From contig NZ_RPOC01000003.1 in assembly GCF_003946915.1 (NCBI RefSeq), positions 310,001 to 374,000 on the forward strand: a DNA stretch of 64,000 nucleotides, written 5' to 3'. This document shows, piece by piece, positions 1 to 8,561 of this stretch. The DNA is from Flavobacterium ustbae. GTDB taxonomy: Bacteria; Bacteroidota; Bacteroidia; Flavobacteriales; Flavobacteriaceae. Positions within the stretch are counted from its first letter, which is position 1; every line of letters starts with the position of its first letter. Under the pieces are notes generated by a model. That model had not been told where the DNA came from, ran no database searches, and saw only the letters and a list, made by a program, of their open reading frames with translations. Made by a program: the position numbers and the translations under genes.

Positions 1-684
1 TTACAACTGCACAACTTTTCCTGTATGTACATCGTATCGCATAGAAATGATAGTTGCTTTGTGTTCTTTTACAATTGGATTATCCTGAACCATTTTAGCA
101 GAGTGTTTAATATTGGCATCAATTGCTCCTAAATAATTGTTGGCTTTTGGGGTAACTTTATCAGCATCAATTTCTTCTTTTTCGTTCGCAATTGTTTCAA
201 CAATATTATCGATGTGATTGAAGTGTTTTTTATAAGCTCCATCTTTATCATTGATATATGCTTTAACGGCGCCACATTCTGTATGTCCAAGAATGATTAT
301 AAGTTTAGTGTCTAAATGTTCTACTGCATATTCGATACTACCCATATCAATGTCTGAAATCAGATTTCCAGCGTTACGTATTACAAATAAATCGCCAATT
401 CCTTGGTCAAAAACAATTTCTGGCGAAACCCTACTGTCTGAGCAAGTTACAATAACAGCAAATGGCTTTTGTCCGTCTTGATTGGCAAGAACCGTTTTCT
501 TGTCTTGATGCGGATGATTTGATTTTCCTTCTAAGAATCTGTTGTTTCCTTCGATTAATTCTTTTACAGGATCAGATTGAGTAGCGTTATCAGCAGAGGC
601 ATTCTGATCTTGTTTATTTTGACAACTAAATAAAGAACCAATAATAATTAGCGCCAGAAGTCCATATAGAATAACTTTTTTCAT
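1..684 (-). CDS. beta-class carbonic anhydrase, lipoprotein
   Basis: Interconverts CO2 and bicarbonate. The beta-class zinc site is complete: Cys81-x-Asp83-x-Arg85 in the CSDSRV motif and His134-x-x-Cys137 in HTECGA. Residues 1-20 form a lipoprotein signal with a lipobox ending at Cys21, followed by a charged, low-complexity linker to about residue 38, so the enzyme is probably anchored in the periplasm or outer membrane rather than cytoplasmic as in most beta-class enzymes. At 227 residues it is normal length for the family plus the anchor. The stop codon is at the very edge of the window and the gene is complete. It stands alone; no partner is visible. Confidence 0.93.
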   Translation of the reverse strand: MKKVILYGLLALIIIGSLFSCQNKQDQNASADNATQSDPVKELIEGNNRFLEGKSNHPHQDKKTVLANQDGQKPFAVIVTCSDSRVSPEIVFDQGIGDLFVIRNAGNLISDIDMGSIEYAVEHLDTKLIIILGHTECGAVKAYINDKDGAYKKHFNHIDNIVETIANEKEEIDADKVTPKANNYLGAIDANIKHSAKMVQDNPIVKEHKATIISMRYDVHTGKVVQL

Positions 685-838
685 TTTTCAAGTTTTTAAT
701 TTGTTAAATAACTTGGCAAAATTATTTCCGTTAGAGCTTTTGAATGGCCTCAATAAGCTTTTATTTTATTAAATAAAAGTATTTTTAATATTGCGAATAC
801 ACTTTGTAATTATTTGGTTTCTAAATAATTGATTGGTT

Positions 839-1330
839 TTACTCCACTTTTTTTATCAGCTGTAATGTAGCTTGTTGCAAACCTTTGTAGTAATCTCCTT
901 TTTTTAATTCGGGAATGGAATAGGTTGAAATTATATCCGTCATTTCCTGATCGCTCATTTTAGCACGGATTTTATCAACTCCCTGTACCTGAATTGATCT
1001 AAGCTGTTTGCTGATTACAATTAAAATCGAAGTGTCAATTTTTAATTGAGAAAGCAGGTATTTGTCCAAATCCATCGAATAATCGGTTAAGTCGGTGTAA
1101 GGATTTATCGAGGACGTTGTAACAACAAGCAATTTAATTTTTGTTTTTTCTTCGCTAGATTTTAAAAAGTCATTTAATTCTTTAATTTGATTTGGAGTCA
1201 GAATTTTTTCGAAATCATTTACATAATCATACGATTTTGCAAAAATAGATGGATTGGCAGGCTTTGTTTGCGCTGAAACACAATATGTTAAAAAAAGAGC
1301 AATTGTTAAAAAGAACACTAATTTTTTCAT
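839..1330 (-). CDS. TPM-domain (TLP18.3/Psb32/MOLO-1) secreted protein
   Basis: A 163-residue protein with a signal peptide (about residues 1-20, ending VSAQ) and one TPM domain over roughly residues 35-160. The typical opening YVNDFEKILTPNQIKELNDF and the central KLLVVTTSS strand are visible. TPM domains occur in periplasmic proteins, some reported as acid phosphatases and others as photosystem repair factors; the substrate here is unknown. Unlike many bacterial TPM proteins there is no C-terminal membrane helix or glycine-rich tail, so it is probably soluble in the periplasm. Single gene with gaps on both sides. Confidence 0.75.
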   Translation of the reverse strand: MKKLVFFLTIALFLTYCVSAQTKPANPSIFAKSYDYVNDFEKILTPNQIKELNDFLKSSEEKTKIKLLVVTTSSINPYTDLTDYSMDLDKYLLSQLKIDTSILIVISKQLRSIQVQGVDKIRAKMSDQEMTDIISTYSIPELKKGDYYKGLQQATLQLIKKVE

Positions 1331-1431
1331 GACAGATTTATTATGGGCGCTGCAAAATTAGAGCTTTATTATTTAAAATCGGTCTTTAAATTGTGATGAA
1401 AAATTACTATTTATTGTGCATAAAAAGTATA

Positions 1432-1466
1432 AAAAAATTCCGGTTTGTACAGTAAACCGGAATTTT
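1432..1466 (-). terminator. intrinsic terminator of the DUF2314-ankyrin gene
   Basis: An 11-bp stem (AATTCCGGTTT paired with AAACCGGAATT) around a short loop, with a T-run on the minus-strand side, 7 bases past the stop of the gene at 1473-2222. Confidence 0.8.
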
Positions 1467-1472
1467 GAATTT

Positions 1473-2222
1473 TTATTGGAGAAGAGGAAGTAAATGATCC
1501 CATTTTAGTTCTTTAGCAAAATCTAAAGCTGTTTTTCCGCTATTGGTTATGGCATTTTTATCTGCACCATGTTCCAAAATCACTTCGACAGAACTCTGGT
1601 TTCCTGCAATCACTTCGCGGTGTAAAAAAGTATAGCCCAAATCGTCTTGTCCGTTTACTTCTTCTGGATTATTTTTCAGGAACTCGATTAGGCTTTCTTT
1701 CATGTTTTTGCTCATTGGGTGTTCGATTAGATTCTCAGGTTTTTCTTTCTGTTCAAAAACGATCTGAATATCATTAAAATCTCCAAATTCTAATCCCCAA
1801 GCTTCGTCGTGAGCAGCTCTTTCATCGTCACTCATTTCAGAACGCATAGCATGAATGGTAAAAGCTCCGTAAGTTTTTCCTTGAGAAGCAAATAACCAAT
1901 CGCTAATTTGATTTACGGGAATTGCAATTTCGTCTCCGTTACTTACGTTTGTCAGAACGTCTGGGTCATTCACCAGAATTCCGTATATATTTTCGCCATC
2001 AAAGTTTACATCATTAATCCACATATGTTCGACTTCAATTTGTCCGTCTATTTCTTCTGTGAAAGCCAATTTTACACAAGCAACGTCCAATCCCGGAACT
2101 ATTCTTCTGTATTCCCAAGATAGTTCTCTCCAGAAATATTTAAAAGTTTCTTGAGCTTTTTTGTACGCTTCGATCATTTTCGGATTTTCTCCGTCGGCGT
2201 AGAATATTTTTGTATCAGACAT
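1473..2222 (-). CDS. DUF2314 domain protein with C-terminal ankyrin repeats
   Basis: A 249-residue cytoplasmic protein (no signal peptide). Residues about 18-160 match the DUF2314 (YegJ-like) pattern: AYKKAQETFKYFWRELSW near the start, then a conserved MWINDV segment and VNQISDWLF. Residues about 195-249 form one to two ankyrin repeats (TFLHREVIAGN, VILEHGADKNA, GKTALDFAKE). The DUF2314 function is not known; such proteins often occur as standalone cytoplasmic proteins or in toxin/immunity-like settings. The ankyrin tail suggests protein binding. The gene has its own terminator and stands alone. Confidence 0.75.
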   Translation of the reverse strand: MSDTKIFYADGENPKMIEAYKKAQETFKYFWRELSWEYRRIVPGLDVACVKLAFTEEIDGQIEVEHMWINDVNFDGENIYGILVNDPDVLTNVSNGDEIAIPVNQISDWLFASQGKTYGAFTIHAMRSEMSDDERAAHDEAWGLEFGDFNDIQIVFEQKEKPENLIEHPMSKNMKESLIEFLKNNPEEVNGQDDLGYTFLHREVIAGNQSSVEVILEHGADKNAITNSGKTALDFAKELKWDHLLPLLQ

Positions 2223-2255
2223 GATTCTAAATTTTATATTTTTTGTAAGATAAAT

Positions 2256-2283
2256 AACCCGACTTACTTCTGCAAGCCGGATT
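2256..2283 (-). terminator. probable terminator of the NmrA-DUF5367 pair
   Basis: Minus-strand stem AATCCGGCTT / AAGTCGGGTT, 10 pairs with two G-U wobbles and an 8-base loop, followed by a T/A-rich run. It lies 25 bases past the stop of the gene at 2308. Confidence 0.5.
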
Positions 2284-2307
2284 ATAATTTAAAATCTGTT
2301 TTTACAA

Positions 2308-2691
2308 TTATTTAATTTTAAATTTCTTTTTCCAATATAAATATACTATTGCTACATTTAAAGTGGCCAATATCCATAATAATGGATTGCTGAAAAAGTC
2401 TTGATATGTATTGCCTTTCGGAATTTCTACTAAAGGAACAAATATCAAAATATCCATAAGAATTGCGGTAAGAGACATAATTAGTCCAACTTTAAATCCT
2501 GGCATTGTATTTCCTTTTTTATAATAGAAAGCAGCTCCCGCTAATGAATAGAAGACAATTAATATACAAATAATAAAGGTTTGCATGCTTAATGATTCTT
2601 TTATAACAGGCGTATGTTCTAGTATGAAAAAAGAAACTGCGACACAAATCCAGAGTATTAATCCAGAGAGAATGGCTCTGAAATATTTCAT
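2308..2691 (-). CDS. small integral membrane protein, DUF5367-like
   Basis: About 127 residues with four hydrophobic helices and a basic C-terminus (WKKKFKIK). It resembles the DUF5367 family of small membrane proteins, whose function is unknown. An ATG lies 24 bases further upstream (2715), but the ATG at 2691 is preferred because it overlaps the stop of the upstream NmrA gene in an ATGA arrangement, the usual sign of translational coupling. The pair is therefore an operon with the NAD(P)-binding protein. No catalytic motif is visible. Confidence 0.7.
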   Translation of the reverse strand: MKYFRAILSGLILWICVAVSFFILEHTPVIKESLSMQTFIICILIVFYSLAGAAFYYKKGNTMPGFKVGLIMSLTAILMDILIFVPLVEIPKGNTYQDFFSNPLLWILATLNVAIVYLYWKKKFKIK

Positions 2692-3530
2692 GACAGCTGA
2701 TTTACTTCGTTCCAAATTCCAGTTTGAGCGGTTCTCTGAACGTATTCTGAGAAGGTGGCTGCTTTTCGTCCTAGAATTTGTTCAATATCATTGGTAATGC
2801 TGGAATTTCGGCCGTCAAGAACTTCTGAAAATAAATAATTGATAAGCCAAATTTCGTCTTCAGAAACTTTATATTCGCGAAGCATTGCAATGTATTCTTC
2901 TAATTCCAGCGCTTGAAAAATAATATTCCTTTCTGTGATTTTAGCTATTTCTGCCACAGCCTGTTTAAAAGTAAGCAATTGCGGACCTGTTAAATCGTAG
3001 GTTTTTTCGTTGTGCTTTTCGTTTAATAATGCTTCTTTAACTACTTCGGCAATATCATCGGCATCTGTAAAAGGTTCAAGCGTTTCGGCTCTTGGCAATG
3101 CTACATATCCAGCTAAAATAGGTTCTAGAAAAAAGCTTTCGCTAAAGTTTTGATTGAACCAGCTTGCTCTTACAATCGTCCAGTTTTGTGCTGTTGCTTT
3201 TACGATTTCTTCACAGATTTGCGCTTCTTTTTCGCCTCTTCCAGAAAGCAGCACCATTTTTTTAACGCCAAGTTTTGTGGCTAAAAGAGTAAATTTCTGA
3301 ATAGCTTCTGTAGCAAATGGAACAGCCAAATCGGGCTGAAAAGTAATGTATACCGTATTGATGTCTTTTATGGCTTCAGTCCAAGTTTCTGGTTTTTCCC
3401 AATCAAACGGAATATTGGCAGACCTTGATCCAATTCTCACTTCGACATTGGAAGTATCTTGTAATAAATTTGCAACTCTTCGGCCTGTTTTTCCGTTACC
3501 GCCGATCAATAAGATTTTGTTAGTTTCCAT
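2688..3530 (-). CDS. NmrA-like NAD(P)-binding protein
   Basis: A 280-residue protein of the atypical short-chain dehydrogenase (NmrA/SDR_a) group. The N-terminal nucleotide-binding loop is GGNGKTG (residues 10-16). The later segment WTIVRASWFNQNF and the DADDIAEV motif are typical of NmrA/quinone-oxidoreductase-like or ergot-alkaloid-type reductases. Possible roles are a redox sensor or a NAD(P)H-dependent reductase; the substrate cannot be told from sequence. It lies 72 bases downstream of an AraC-type regulator on the same strand and overlaps the DUF5367 gene by 4 bases, so AraC-NmrA-DUF5367 is probably a small regulated unit. Confidence 0.8.
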   Translation of the reverse strand: METNKILLIGGNGKTGRRVANLLQDTSNVEVRIGSRSANIPFDWEKPETWTEAIKDINTVYITFQPDLAVPFATEAIQKFTLLATKLGVKKMVLLSGRGEKEAQICEEIVKATAQNWTIVRASWFNQNFSESFFLEPILAGYVALPRAETLEPFTDADDIAEVVKEALLNEKHNEKTYDLTGPQLLTFKQAVAEIAKITERNIIFQALELEEYIAMLREYKVSEDEIWLINYLFSEVLDGRNSSITNDIEQILGRKAATFSEYVQRTAQTGIWNEVNQLS

Positions 3531-3602
3531 GATTAATGATTTTTGAATTAATGATAGGACAAAGTTGCGCTAATCATCATCAAATCATTTGTTGGAAAAG
3601 AA

Positions 3603-4484
3603 TTAAGATTTGTTTGAAAGGAATTGTTTTCGAACTTCGTTTGGTCGTGATCCGAATTTTTTCTGAAAGGCATTGGAGAAAGAACTTAAACTTTCGTAGC
3701 CTACATCCCAAGCCGCTTCTTGTACAGTTTTTTCGCTGTTGCAGAGTAATTCGTAAGCTTTATTAAGACGTTCTTCGTGAATAAACTTGTAAACTGGAAT
3801 ACCGAACAATTCTTTGAAGTTCTTTTTTAACTTATTGCTGTTTAATCCAATTAATTTAGAAAGTTCTGTGATAGTTGGCGGCTTAGAATAGTTTGTGGAC
3901 ACAATATCTTTTGCCTGAAAAAGTTTTTCTTTGTCTTTTTCTGTAAGTTGCTCCATTTTCTTTTCTTCAGATAAAAGAGCAAAAAAATGTGCCAGTAATT
4001 CATTTACCTGACTTTTCAAAAACAAAAGTCTTGTGTTGCCAGAATACGTCGTATTGAATATTTTTTGAACAGCCAATTGCATTTCTAAACTCATAAATAG
4101 GGTAGGGCCTTTTACGAAATGTGCATTCGGATTGACCAATTCGGGTAATTGCTTTTCGAAAATTTCTTTTTCTGTTTGAGGCAAATTCTGAATGGTTTTT
4201 AGCTTTGCAAAAACACTGATCGACTGCAAAGGTTTTTCTGGAGCAATTTTATGAGCAAAACCAACTTTCTGATTTCCGAAGAAAGAAATCGCCAAACCGG
4301 TTGTATTGGTTAAGTATTTAGTCTGGTCGTTGTGTTTAATCTCTAATTCGACATTTCCAGAACCATAAAAAGCAAAACCAACGGCATCGCCATCAATCTC
4401 GCATTTTTGCACAAATTCTTTATCAGAATTGGACTGCTCAATCAATACAATGAAATTGTTTACTTCTATTATATCGGTGGTCAT
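3603..4484 (-). CDS. AraC-family transcriptional regulator
   Basis: A 293-residue regulator. The C-terminal third (about residues 190-288) is an AraC/XylS double helix-turn-helix: ITELSKLIGLNSNKLKKNF in the first HTH and VQEAAWDVGYESLSSFSNAF followed by KKFGSRPNEVRK in the second. The N-terminal two thirds is a ligand or dimerisation domain without a recognised fold from sequence alone. It lies directly upstream of the NmrA-like reductase gene on the same strand and is the obvious candidate to control it. Confidence 0.9.
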   Translation of the reverse strand: MTTDIIEVNNFIVLIEQSNSDKEFVQKCEIDGDAVGFAFYGSGNVELEIKHNDQTKYLTNTTGLAISFFGNQKVGFAHKIAPEKPLQSISVFAKLKTIQNLPQTEKEIFEKQLPELVNPNAHFVKGPTLFMSLEMQLAVQKIFNTTYSGNTRLLFLKSQVNELLAHFFALLSEEKKMEQLTEKDKEKLFQAKDIVSTNYSKPPTITELSKLIGLNSNKLKKNFKELFGIPVYKFIHEERLNKAYELLCNSEKTVQEAAWDVGYESLSSFSNAFQKKFGSRPNEVRKQFLSNKS

Positions 4485-4584
4485 TTTTTAATTAGATGAT
4501 TTGGAAATTAGTCAATTAGATAATGGGTTACTTTGAACCTCTGTAAATGTAGAATAAATTCTTCAATAAAATTTATTCTTAAAA

Positions 4585-4743
4585 GTCCCAGCGGGACGAA
4601 ATATGTATAGGAAATAATTAACCTGATTTGAAGAGCTCCAGCGGAGCGGCATACTTCATAATTTAGATAAAGAATGTGTCGCTCCGCTGGAGCTTTTGTA
4701 CTTGGTATGTAATGAAACCATAAATATTTCATTCCTCTGGAAT
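4585..4743. repeat. REP-like palindrome cluster with covarying stems
   Basis: Short hairpins share one architecture but differ in stem sequence: GTCCC-AGC-GGGAC (4585-4597), GCTCC-AGC-GGAGC (4635-4647 and, inverted, 4681-4693) and, on the minus strand, ATTCC-AGA-GGAAT (4731-4743). The outer two are followed by similar GAAATAT tracts on their respective strands. The two inner copies face each other, like a BIME. This looks like a REP family, possibly mobilised by a REP-associated transposase encoded elsewhere; none is in this window. Confidence 0.7.
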
Positions 4744-4841
4744 TCTGATTTTGGTTGATTTTTTTACCGAGTTTCTTGATTGTTCTTTGACTTCGCTGAG
4801 AATCAAAGTTAAACAATATTTTTTTATGAAAATGATTTGCA

Positions 4842-4957
4842 CTAGCCTCGATAGAAGTGGAAATCCTTTTTTATTTTTTCTTTAAAAATAAAAAAGATTA
4901 CTTCGTCAGTTCGCTATCGCTCGGGTGAAACGTATAGCGGGATTAGCTCCTAAAAAA
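4842..4957 (+). repeat. dispersed intergenic element, copy 1
   Basis: Begins TAGCCTCGATAGAAGTGGAA and ends GCGGGATTAGCTCCTAAAAA, with an A/T-rich hairpin in the middle (AATCCTTTTTTATTTTT against AAAAATAAAAAAGATT). Compared with copy 3 (42352-42437, inverted) it carries an extra stretch of about 26 bases (about 4901-4929). A more decayed copy lies at 19285-19426. Confidence 0.75.
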
Positions 4958-4983
4958 ATAGCATAATAGAAATGACAAAAACA

Positions 4984-5018
4984 AAAAAATCCGATTCACT
5001 TTCGCAAATCGGATTTTA
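4984..5018 (-). terminator. intrinsic terminator of lpd
   Basis: Stem AAAATCCGATT / AATCGGATTTT with a short GC-containing loop and a run of seven T on the minus strand, 54 bases past the lpd stop. Confidence 0.85.
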
Positions 5019-5071
5019 TAAATTGAAAATTATATATAACTCCGTAAAGAAGAATCTTTACATCGTATATT

Positions 5072-6460
5072 TTACAAGTGAATTACTTCGCCGTAAGCAT
5101 CAGCTACAGCTTCCATAACAGCCTCGCTCATTGTTGGGTGAGGGTGAACAGCTTTTAAGATTTCGTGACCAGTAGTTTCTAGTTTACGAGCTACAACTGC
5201 TTCAGCAATCATATCTGTAACACCAGCACCAATCATGTGGCATCCTAACCATTCTCCGTATTTAGCATCGAAGATAACTTTTACGAATCCGTCAGCAGCT
5301 CCAGCAGCTTTTGCTTTTCCAGAAGCTGAGAATGGGAATTTACCAATTTTTAATTCGTAACCTTTTTCTTTTGCTTGTTTTTCTGTTAAACCAACAGAAG
5401 CAATTTCTGGAGTTGCATAAGTACAACCAGGAATGTTTCCGTAATCGATTGGGTCAACGTGTAAACCTTTAATTTTTTCTACACAGTTAATTCCTTCAGC
5501 AGAAGCAACGTGTGCTAAAGCTTGACCTGGAGTAACGTCTCCAATTGCGTAGTATCCTGGAATATTAGTTTGGTTGTAAGCGTTTACTAAGATTTTATCT
5601 CTGTCAACAGCGATACCAACTTCTTCTAATCCGATGTTTTCGATGTTTGTTTTGATTCCAACTGCAGAAAGTACGATATCAGCTTCTAAGATTTCTTCTC
5701 CTTTTGCTGTTTTTACAGTTGCTTTTACTCCGTTTCCAGAAGTATCAATTTTTTCTACAGAAGAGTTAGTCATGATTTTTACACCCGCTTTCTTCATAGA
5801 ACGCTCCATTTGTTTAGAAACGTCTTCGTCTTCTACAGGAACAATGTTTGGCATAAATTCTACGATGGTAACGTCTGTTCCCATTGAGTTGTAGAAGTGA
5901 GCAAACTCAACTCCAATTGCTCCAGAACCTACAATAATCATAGATTTTGGTTGAGTTGGTAATGTCATTGCCTGACGGTATCCAATTACTTTTACACCAT
6001 CTTGAGGTAAGTTTGGTAACTCACGAGAACGAGCACCAGTTGCGATGATAATATGATCAGCGCTATATTCTGTAACTTTATTGTCTTTATCAGTAACGTC
6101 AAGTTTTTTTCCTGGTTTTAGTTTTCCAAAACCTTCGATAACGTCAATTTTGTTTTTTTTCATTAAGAATTGAACTCCTTTGCTCATTCCTTCTGCAACA
6201 CCACGGCTACGCTGAATAACTGCAGGGAAATCTTTATCAAATTCAGAAACTTTCAATCCGTAGTCAGAAGCGTGTTTAAGGTAATCAAAAACCTGTGCAG
6301 ATTTTAAAAGCGCTTTTGTCGGGATACAACCCCAGTTAAGGCAAACTCCACCAAGATTTTCTTTTTCTACTACAGCTACTTTAAAGCCTAATTGAGAAGC
6401 TCTAATCGCTGTTACATATCCTCCAGGACCACTTCCTAAAACAATAACGTCGTATTTCAT
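5072..6460 (-). CDS. lpdA: dihydrolipoyl dehydrogenase (E3)
   Basis: Reoxidises dihydrolipoamide in the pyruvate and 2-oxoglutarate dehydrogenase complexes, passing electrons through FAD to NAD. FAD-binding GSGPGG is at residues 9-14, and the redox-active disulfide is Cys40/Cys45 in GGVCLNWGCIPTKAL. A second nucleotide-binding loop (GSGAIGVEFA) sits near residue 180, and the catalytic His-x-His-Pro motif is at 439-442. At 462 residues it is full length and cytoplasmic. It is transcribed alone with its own terminator. Confidence 0.97.
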   Translation of the reverse strand: MKYDVIVLGSGPGGYVTAIRASQLGFKVAVVEKENLGGVCLNWGCIPTKALLKSAQVFDYLKHASDYGLKVSEFDKDFPAVIQRSRGVAEGMSKGVQFLMKKNKIDVIEGFGKLKPGKKLDVTDKDNKVTEYSADHIIIATGARSRELPNLPQDGVKVIGYRQAMTLPTQPKSMIIVGSGAIGVEFAHFYNSMGTDVTIVEFMPNIVPVEDEDVSKQMERSMKKAGVKIMTNSSVEKIDTSGNGVKATVKTAKGEEILEADIVLSAVGIKTNIENIGLEEVGIAVDRDKILVNAYNQTNIPGYYAIGDVTPGQALAHVASAEGINCVEKIKGLHVDPIDYGNIPGCTYATPEIASVGLTEKQAKEKGYELKIGKFPFSASGKAKAAGAADGFVKVIFDAKYGEWLGCHMIGAGVTDMIAEAVVARKLETTGHEILKAVHPHPTMSEAVMEAVADAYGEVIHL

Positions 6461-6842
6461 TTTTTTTGCTTTTAGTATTAACTATCGAAAATGAAGTTTG
6501 TATTTCCGAAACTCATATTTCGATTTATTCTTTTGTTATTTGTGATTGCGAATTTAAGGATTTATTTTAATTTTTCGGGTTTGTTTTTGTTTGTTTCAAG
6601 TTTCAGGTTTCAAGTTTCTGACCGAAAACGTTTTTTGCAACAAATTGCACGAATTAGAAATTTTAGGTTTTAAGTTTTAGGTTAAAATGTTTTTGCCACG
6701 AATTACACCAAATCAACACGAATTTTATAGTAATTAGTGGAAATTTGTGCAATTCGTGGCAAACTATTTTTTTTGTGGACTTCGACTTCGCGTAACAACT
6801 TTAAACCTGAAACTTTAAACCTGAAACTTTGAAACAAAATTT
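6461..6842. repeat. non-coding gap made of nested inverted repeats
   Basis: The 382-base gap between lpd and the HNH-type gene holds no credible gene. The outer arms are GAAAC/TTTCA-rich (TTCAAGTTTCAGGTTTCAAG near 6596 and its inverted counterpart near 6800-6835). The inner arms are GCCACGAATTACAC (about 6695) and GTGCAATTCGTGGC (about 6748). The result is a large imperfect palindrome built from two unrelated repeat families. Confidence 0.7.
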
Positions 6843-7427
6843 TTAAATCTTAACATGTCCCCAGTTTTCTCCGCTGGCGATTCTTCTGATTTGCATTTCG
6901 CTTACGCCAAATTGTTTGGCAATCATTTTAAGACGCGTTTTTTGTTCTGGTCTTGCAAGGATTTTTTTGATTAACATCACTTTTGTGGTGGTTAATTTTC
7001 GCCCATCTGCTTTAAGATTGTGTTCTATTAAGTTCTTTTTGGCTTGGATAACGCGCGGACTTTTACGGCTGTGCGCCATCATTTCTTGTTTGGTTGCCCA
7101 GCGAAGATTGCGTACGTCATCGTTGGCTCTATTATAATCCAAATGCAGAACATACGTCTGCTCTTCAGATTCTTTCGGAATGAAATAATGAGCAACTAAT
7201 TTGTATAAAAAAAGATATTTATTAACGATTTTATCGTCTTTTTTTACCTTAAAACGGAAAGTTGGATATCCGTCGCTTAAACCGCCTTTTAGAATGCGGC
7301 CGTTTTCAATTTCGTCGGTAAAACTTATTAATCGACCTCTGTTCGAAATGGCATATCTTAATTGTAATGAGGCGTTTATTTCTATTTCTTTGAATTTTTC
7401 ATCAGGATAAAATCTATTTTGTGGCAT
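6843..7427 (-). CDS. NUMOD4/HNH-like DNA-binding protein with C-terminal HTH
   Basis: A 194-residue protein. The N-terminal part (ISNRGRLISF, GYPTFRF) resembles the NUMOD4 motif that accompanies HNH nucleases. The centre has an HNH-type core (VLHLDYNRANDDVRNLRWAT, about residues 100-119), and the C-terminus (about 140-190) is a helix-turn-helix (KMIAKQFGVSEMQIRRIASG). It could be a homing-type endonuclease, but there is no intron, intein or phage context, and the first His of the usual HH pair is replaced by Leu, so it may act as a DNA-binding regulator. It stands alone between two non-coding gaps. Confidence 0.7.
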   Translation of the reverse strand: MPQNRFYPDEKFKEIEINASLQLRYAISNRGRLISFTDEIENGRILKGGLSDGYPTFRFKVKKDDKIVNKYLFLYKLVAHYFIPKESEEQTYVLHLDYNRANDDVRNLRWATKQEMMAHSRKSPRVIQAKKNLIEHNLKADGRKLTTTKVMLIKKILARPEQKTRLKMIAKQFGVSEMQIRRIASGENWGHVKI

Positions 7428-7652
7428 TTTCTTTTACATTTGATTTCTATATTCTCAAAGATAAATAATAAACGAAAAAATCCTGCTATCTGACTGATTG
7501 TGAAAGGTCAATTTTATGATTTCTATAACGCTAATTTAACGTTTTAAAGTGTTTTTGACAGTTTTTAGTCGGATTTTAAATCACAATTTGTGAATAGTGC
7601 AGTTTTTTAATTTAGGAAACCAGTGTAAATTTATAGCCAAATAATGATTAAA

Positions 7653-8417
7653 TTACTTATCTAGCCAGTTTTTAAAATTATTAATTTCCTTTTTACTAAT
7701 GAAAATTGCGTCAGATTCTGCTGGAGGAACCGTCAAAATCAATTCGATCTTTTGGTTAGAATGTTTAAGTACTTCTTTAATGCTGTTTCGGGTAACAATA
7801 TACTTTCGGTTTACTTTAAAGAAATTAAAAGGATCTAGGCTATTTATAATATCCGTTAAAGTACTATTGTATAAATAGCTGTTTCCTGATTTTATATGAA
7901 TAAAAAGGTGTTTTCCTGTTGCCGAAAAATAGGTGATTTCACTTTCGTTAATAGAAATCATTTTATAACCGTGATTTACTAAGAAATGACGCTGAATTTT
8001 ATTGCTTTCTGGATTTTCTATTGCAACTAAAGATTCAAGGGTAGTATTGCTGTTAAAGCTATCTTTTATTTTTTTGAATTTTTGAAGCGCTTCCAATAAT
8101 TCGTCTTCTTCAAATGGTTTTAAGAGATAGTCGATTGTAAAATGTTTGAAAACCGAAATGGCGTAAGAATCGTAAGCCGTGATGAAAATTACAGGGCAGG
8201 TAATAGTGGTTTTTTCGAAAATTTCGAGACTTTTTCCATCGCCTAAATGAATGTCCATAAAAGCGAGATCGACTTTGTTTTCGCTAAAAAAAACAACGGC
8301 TTCTTTTACCGATTTTAAAACGCTGATTGTTGCAATCGATAAAACGTCCTGCTGTTCTAAAATTGATTTTAGATAGCTTGAAGCAAGATGCTCATCTTCT
8401 ACAATGGCAATTTTCAT
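7653..8417 (-). CDS. LytTR-family response regulator
   Basis: A 254-residue two-component regulator. The receiver domain covers about residues 1-120 with acidic pocket Glu7/Asp8, phospho-acceptor Asp55 and Lys100 (LLKPF). The C-terminal LytTR DNA-binding domain covers about 145-250 (HLFIHIKSGNSYLYNSTL, FFKVNRKYIV). Its likely partner is the LytS-type kinase at 15935-17506. Kinase and regulator flank the SusD-SusC-protease block, so the block is the natural target. The promoter is not clear. Confidence 0.92.
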   Translation of the reverse strand: MKIAIVEDEHLASSYLKSILEQQDVLSIATISVLKSVKEAVVFFSENKVDLAFMDIHLGDGKSLEIFEKTTITCPVIFITAYDSYAISVFKHFTIDYLLKPFEEDELLEALQKFKKIKDSFNSNTTLESLVAIENPESNKIQRHFLVNHGYKMISINESEITYFSATGKHLFIHIKSGNSYLYNSTLTDIINSLDPFNFFKVNRKYIVTRNSIKEVLKHSNQKIELILTVPPAESDAIFISKKEINNFKNWLDK

Positions 8418-8508
8418 TTTTAGGGAAATTAGAACCGGTTATGCTGCAAAGATAATTTCAGTAATTCGTATTCGCAATAAACTGAGCATTTTCTTGTATG
8501 TATTTTAT

Positions 8509-8545
8509 AAAAAAAAGGTTCAGCTGTAAAAACTGAACCTTTTAA
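8509..8545 (-). terminator. terminator of the protease-SusC-SusD block
   Basis: Stem AAAAGGTTCAG / CTGAACCTTTT with runs of T on the minus strand, 17 bases past the SusD stop. It separates the block from the LytTR regulator. Confidence 0.85.
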
Positions 8546-8561
8546 AAAAAAAATAGGTGTA

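Larger units (their letters stand above)
4485..5071. other. non-coding region with REP-like palindromes, dispersed repeat copy and lpd terminator
   Basis: This 587-base gap has no credible gene. It holds three REP-like hairpins (4585-4743), copy 1 of a dispersed intergenic element (about 4842-4957) and the terminator of lpd (4984-5018). Details are in the separate entries. Confidence 0.75.

Noticed and set aside
4508..4816. 102-codon ORF on the minus strand
   Set aside because: It runs straight through the REP-like hairpins; its reading frame is a by-product of the repeats.
6491..6673. 60-codon ORF after lpd
   Set aside because: Lies in repeat-rich non-coding sequence with no family features and no supporting context.
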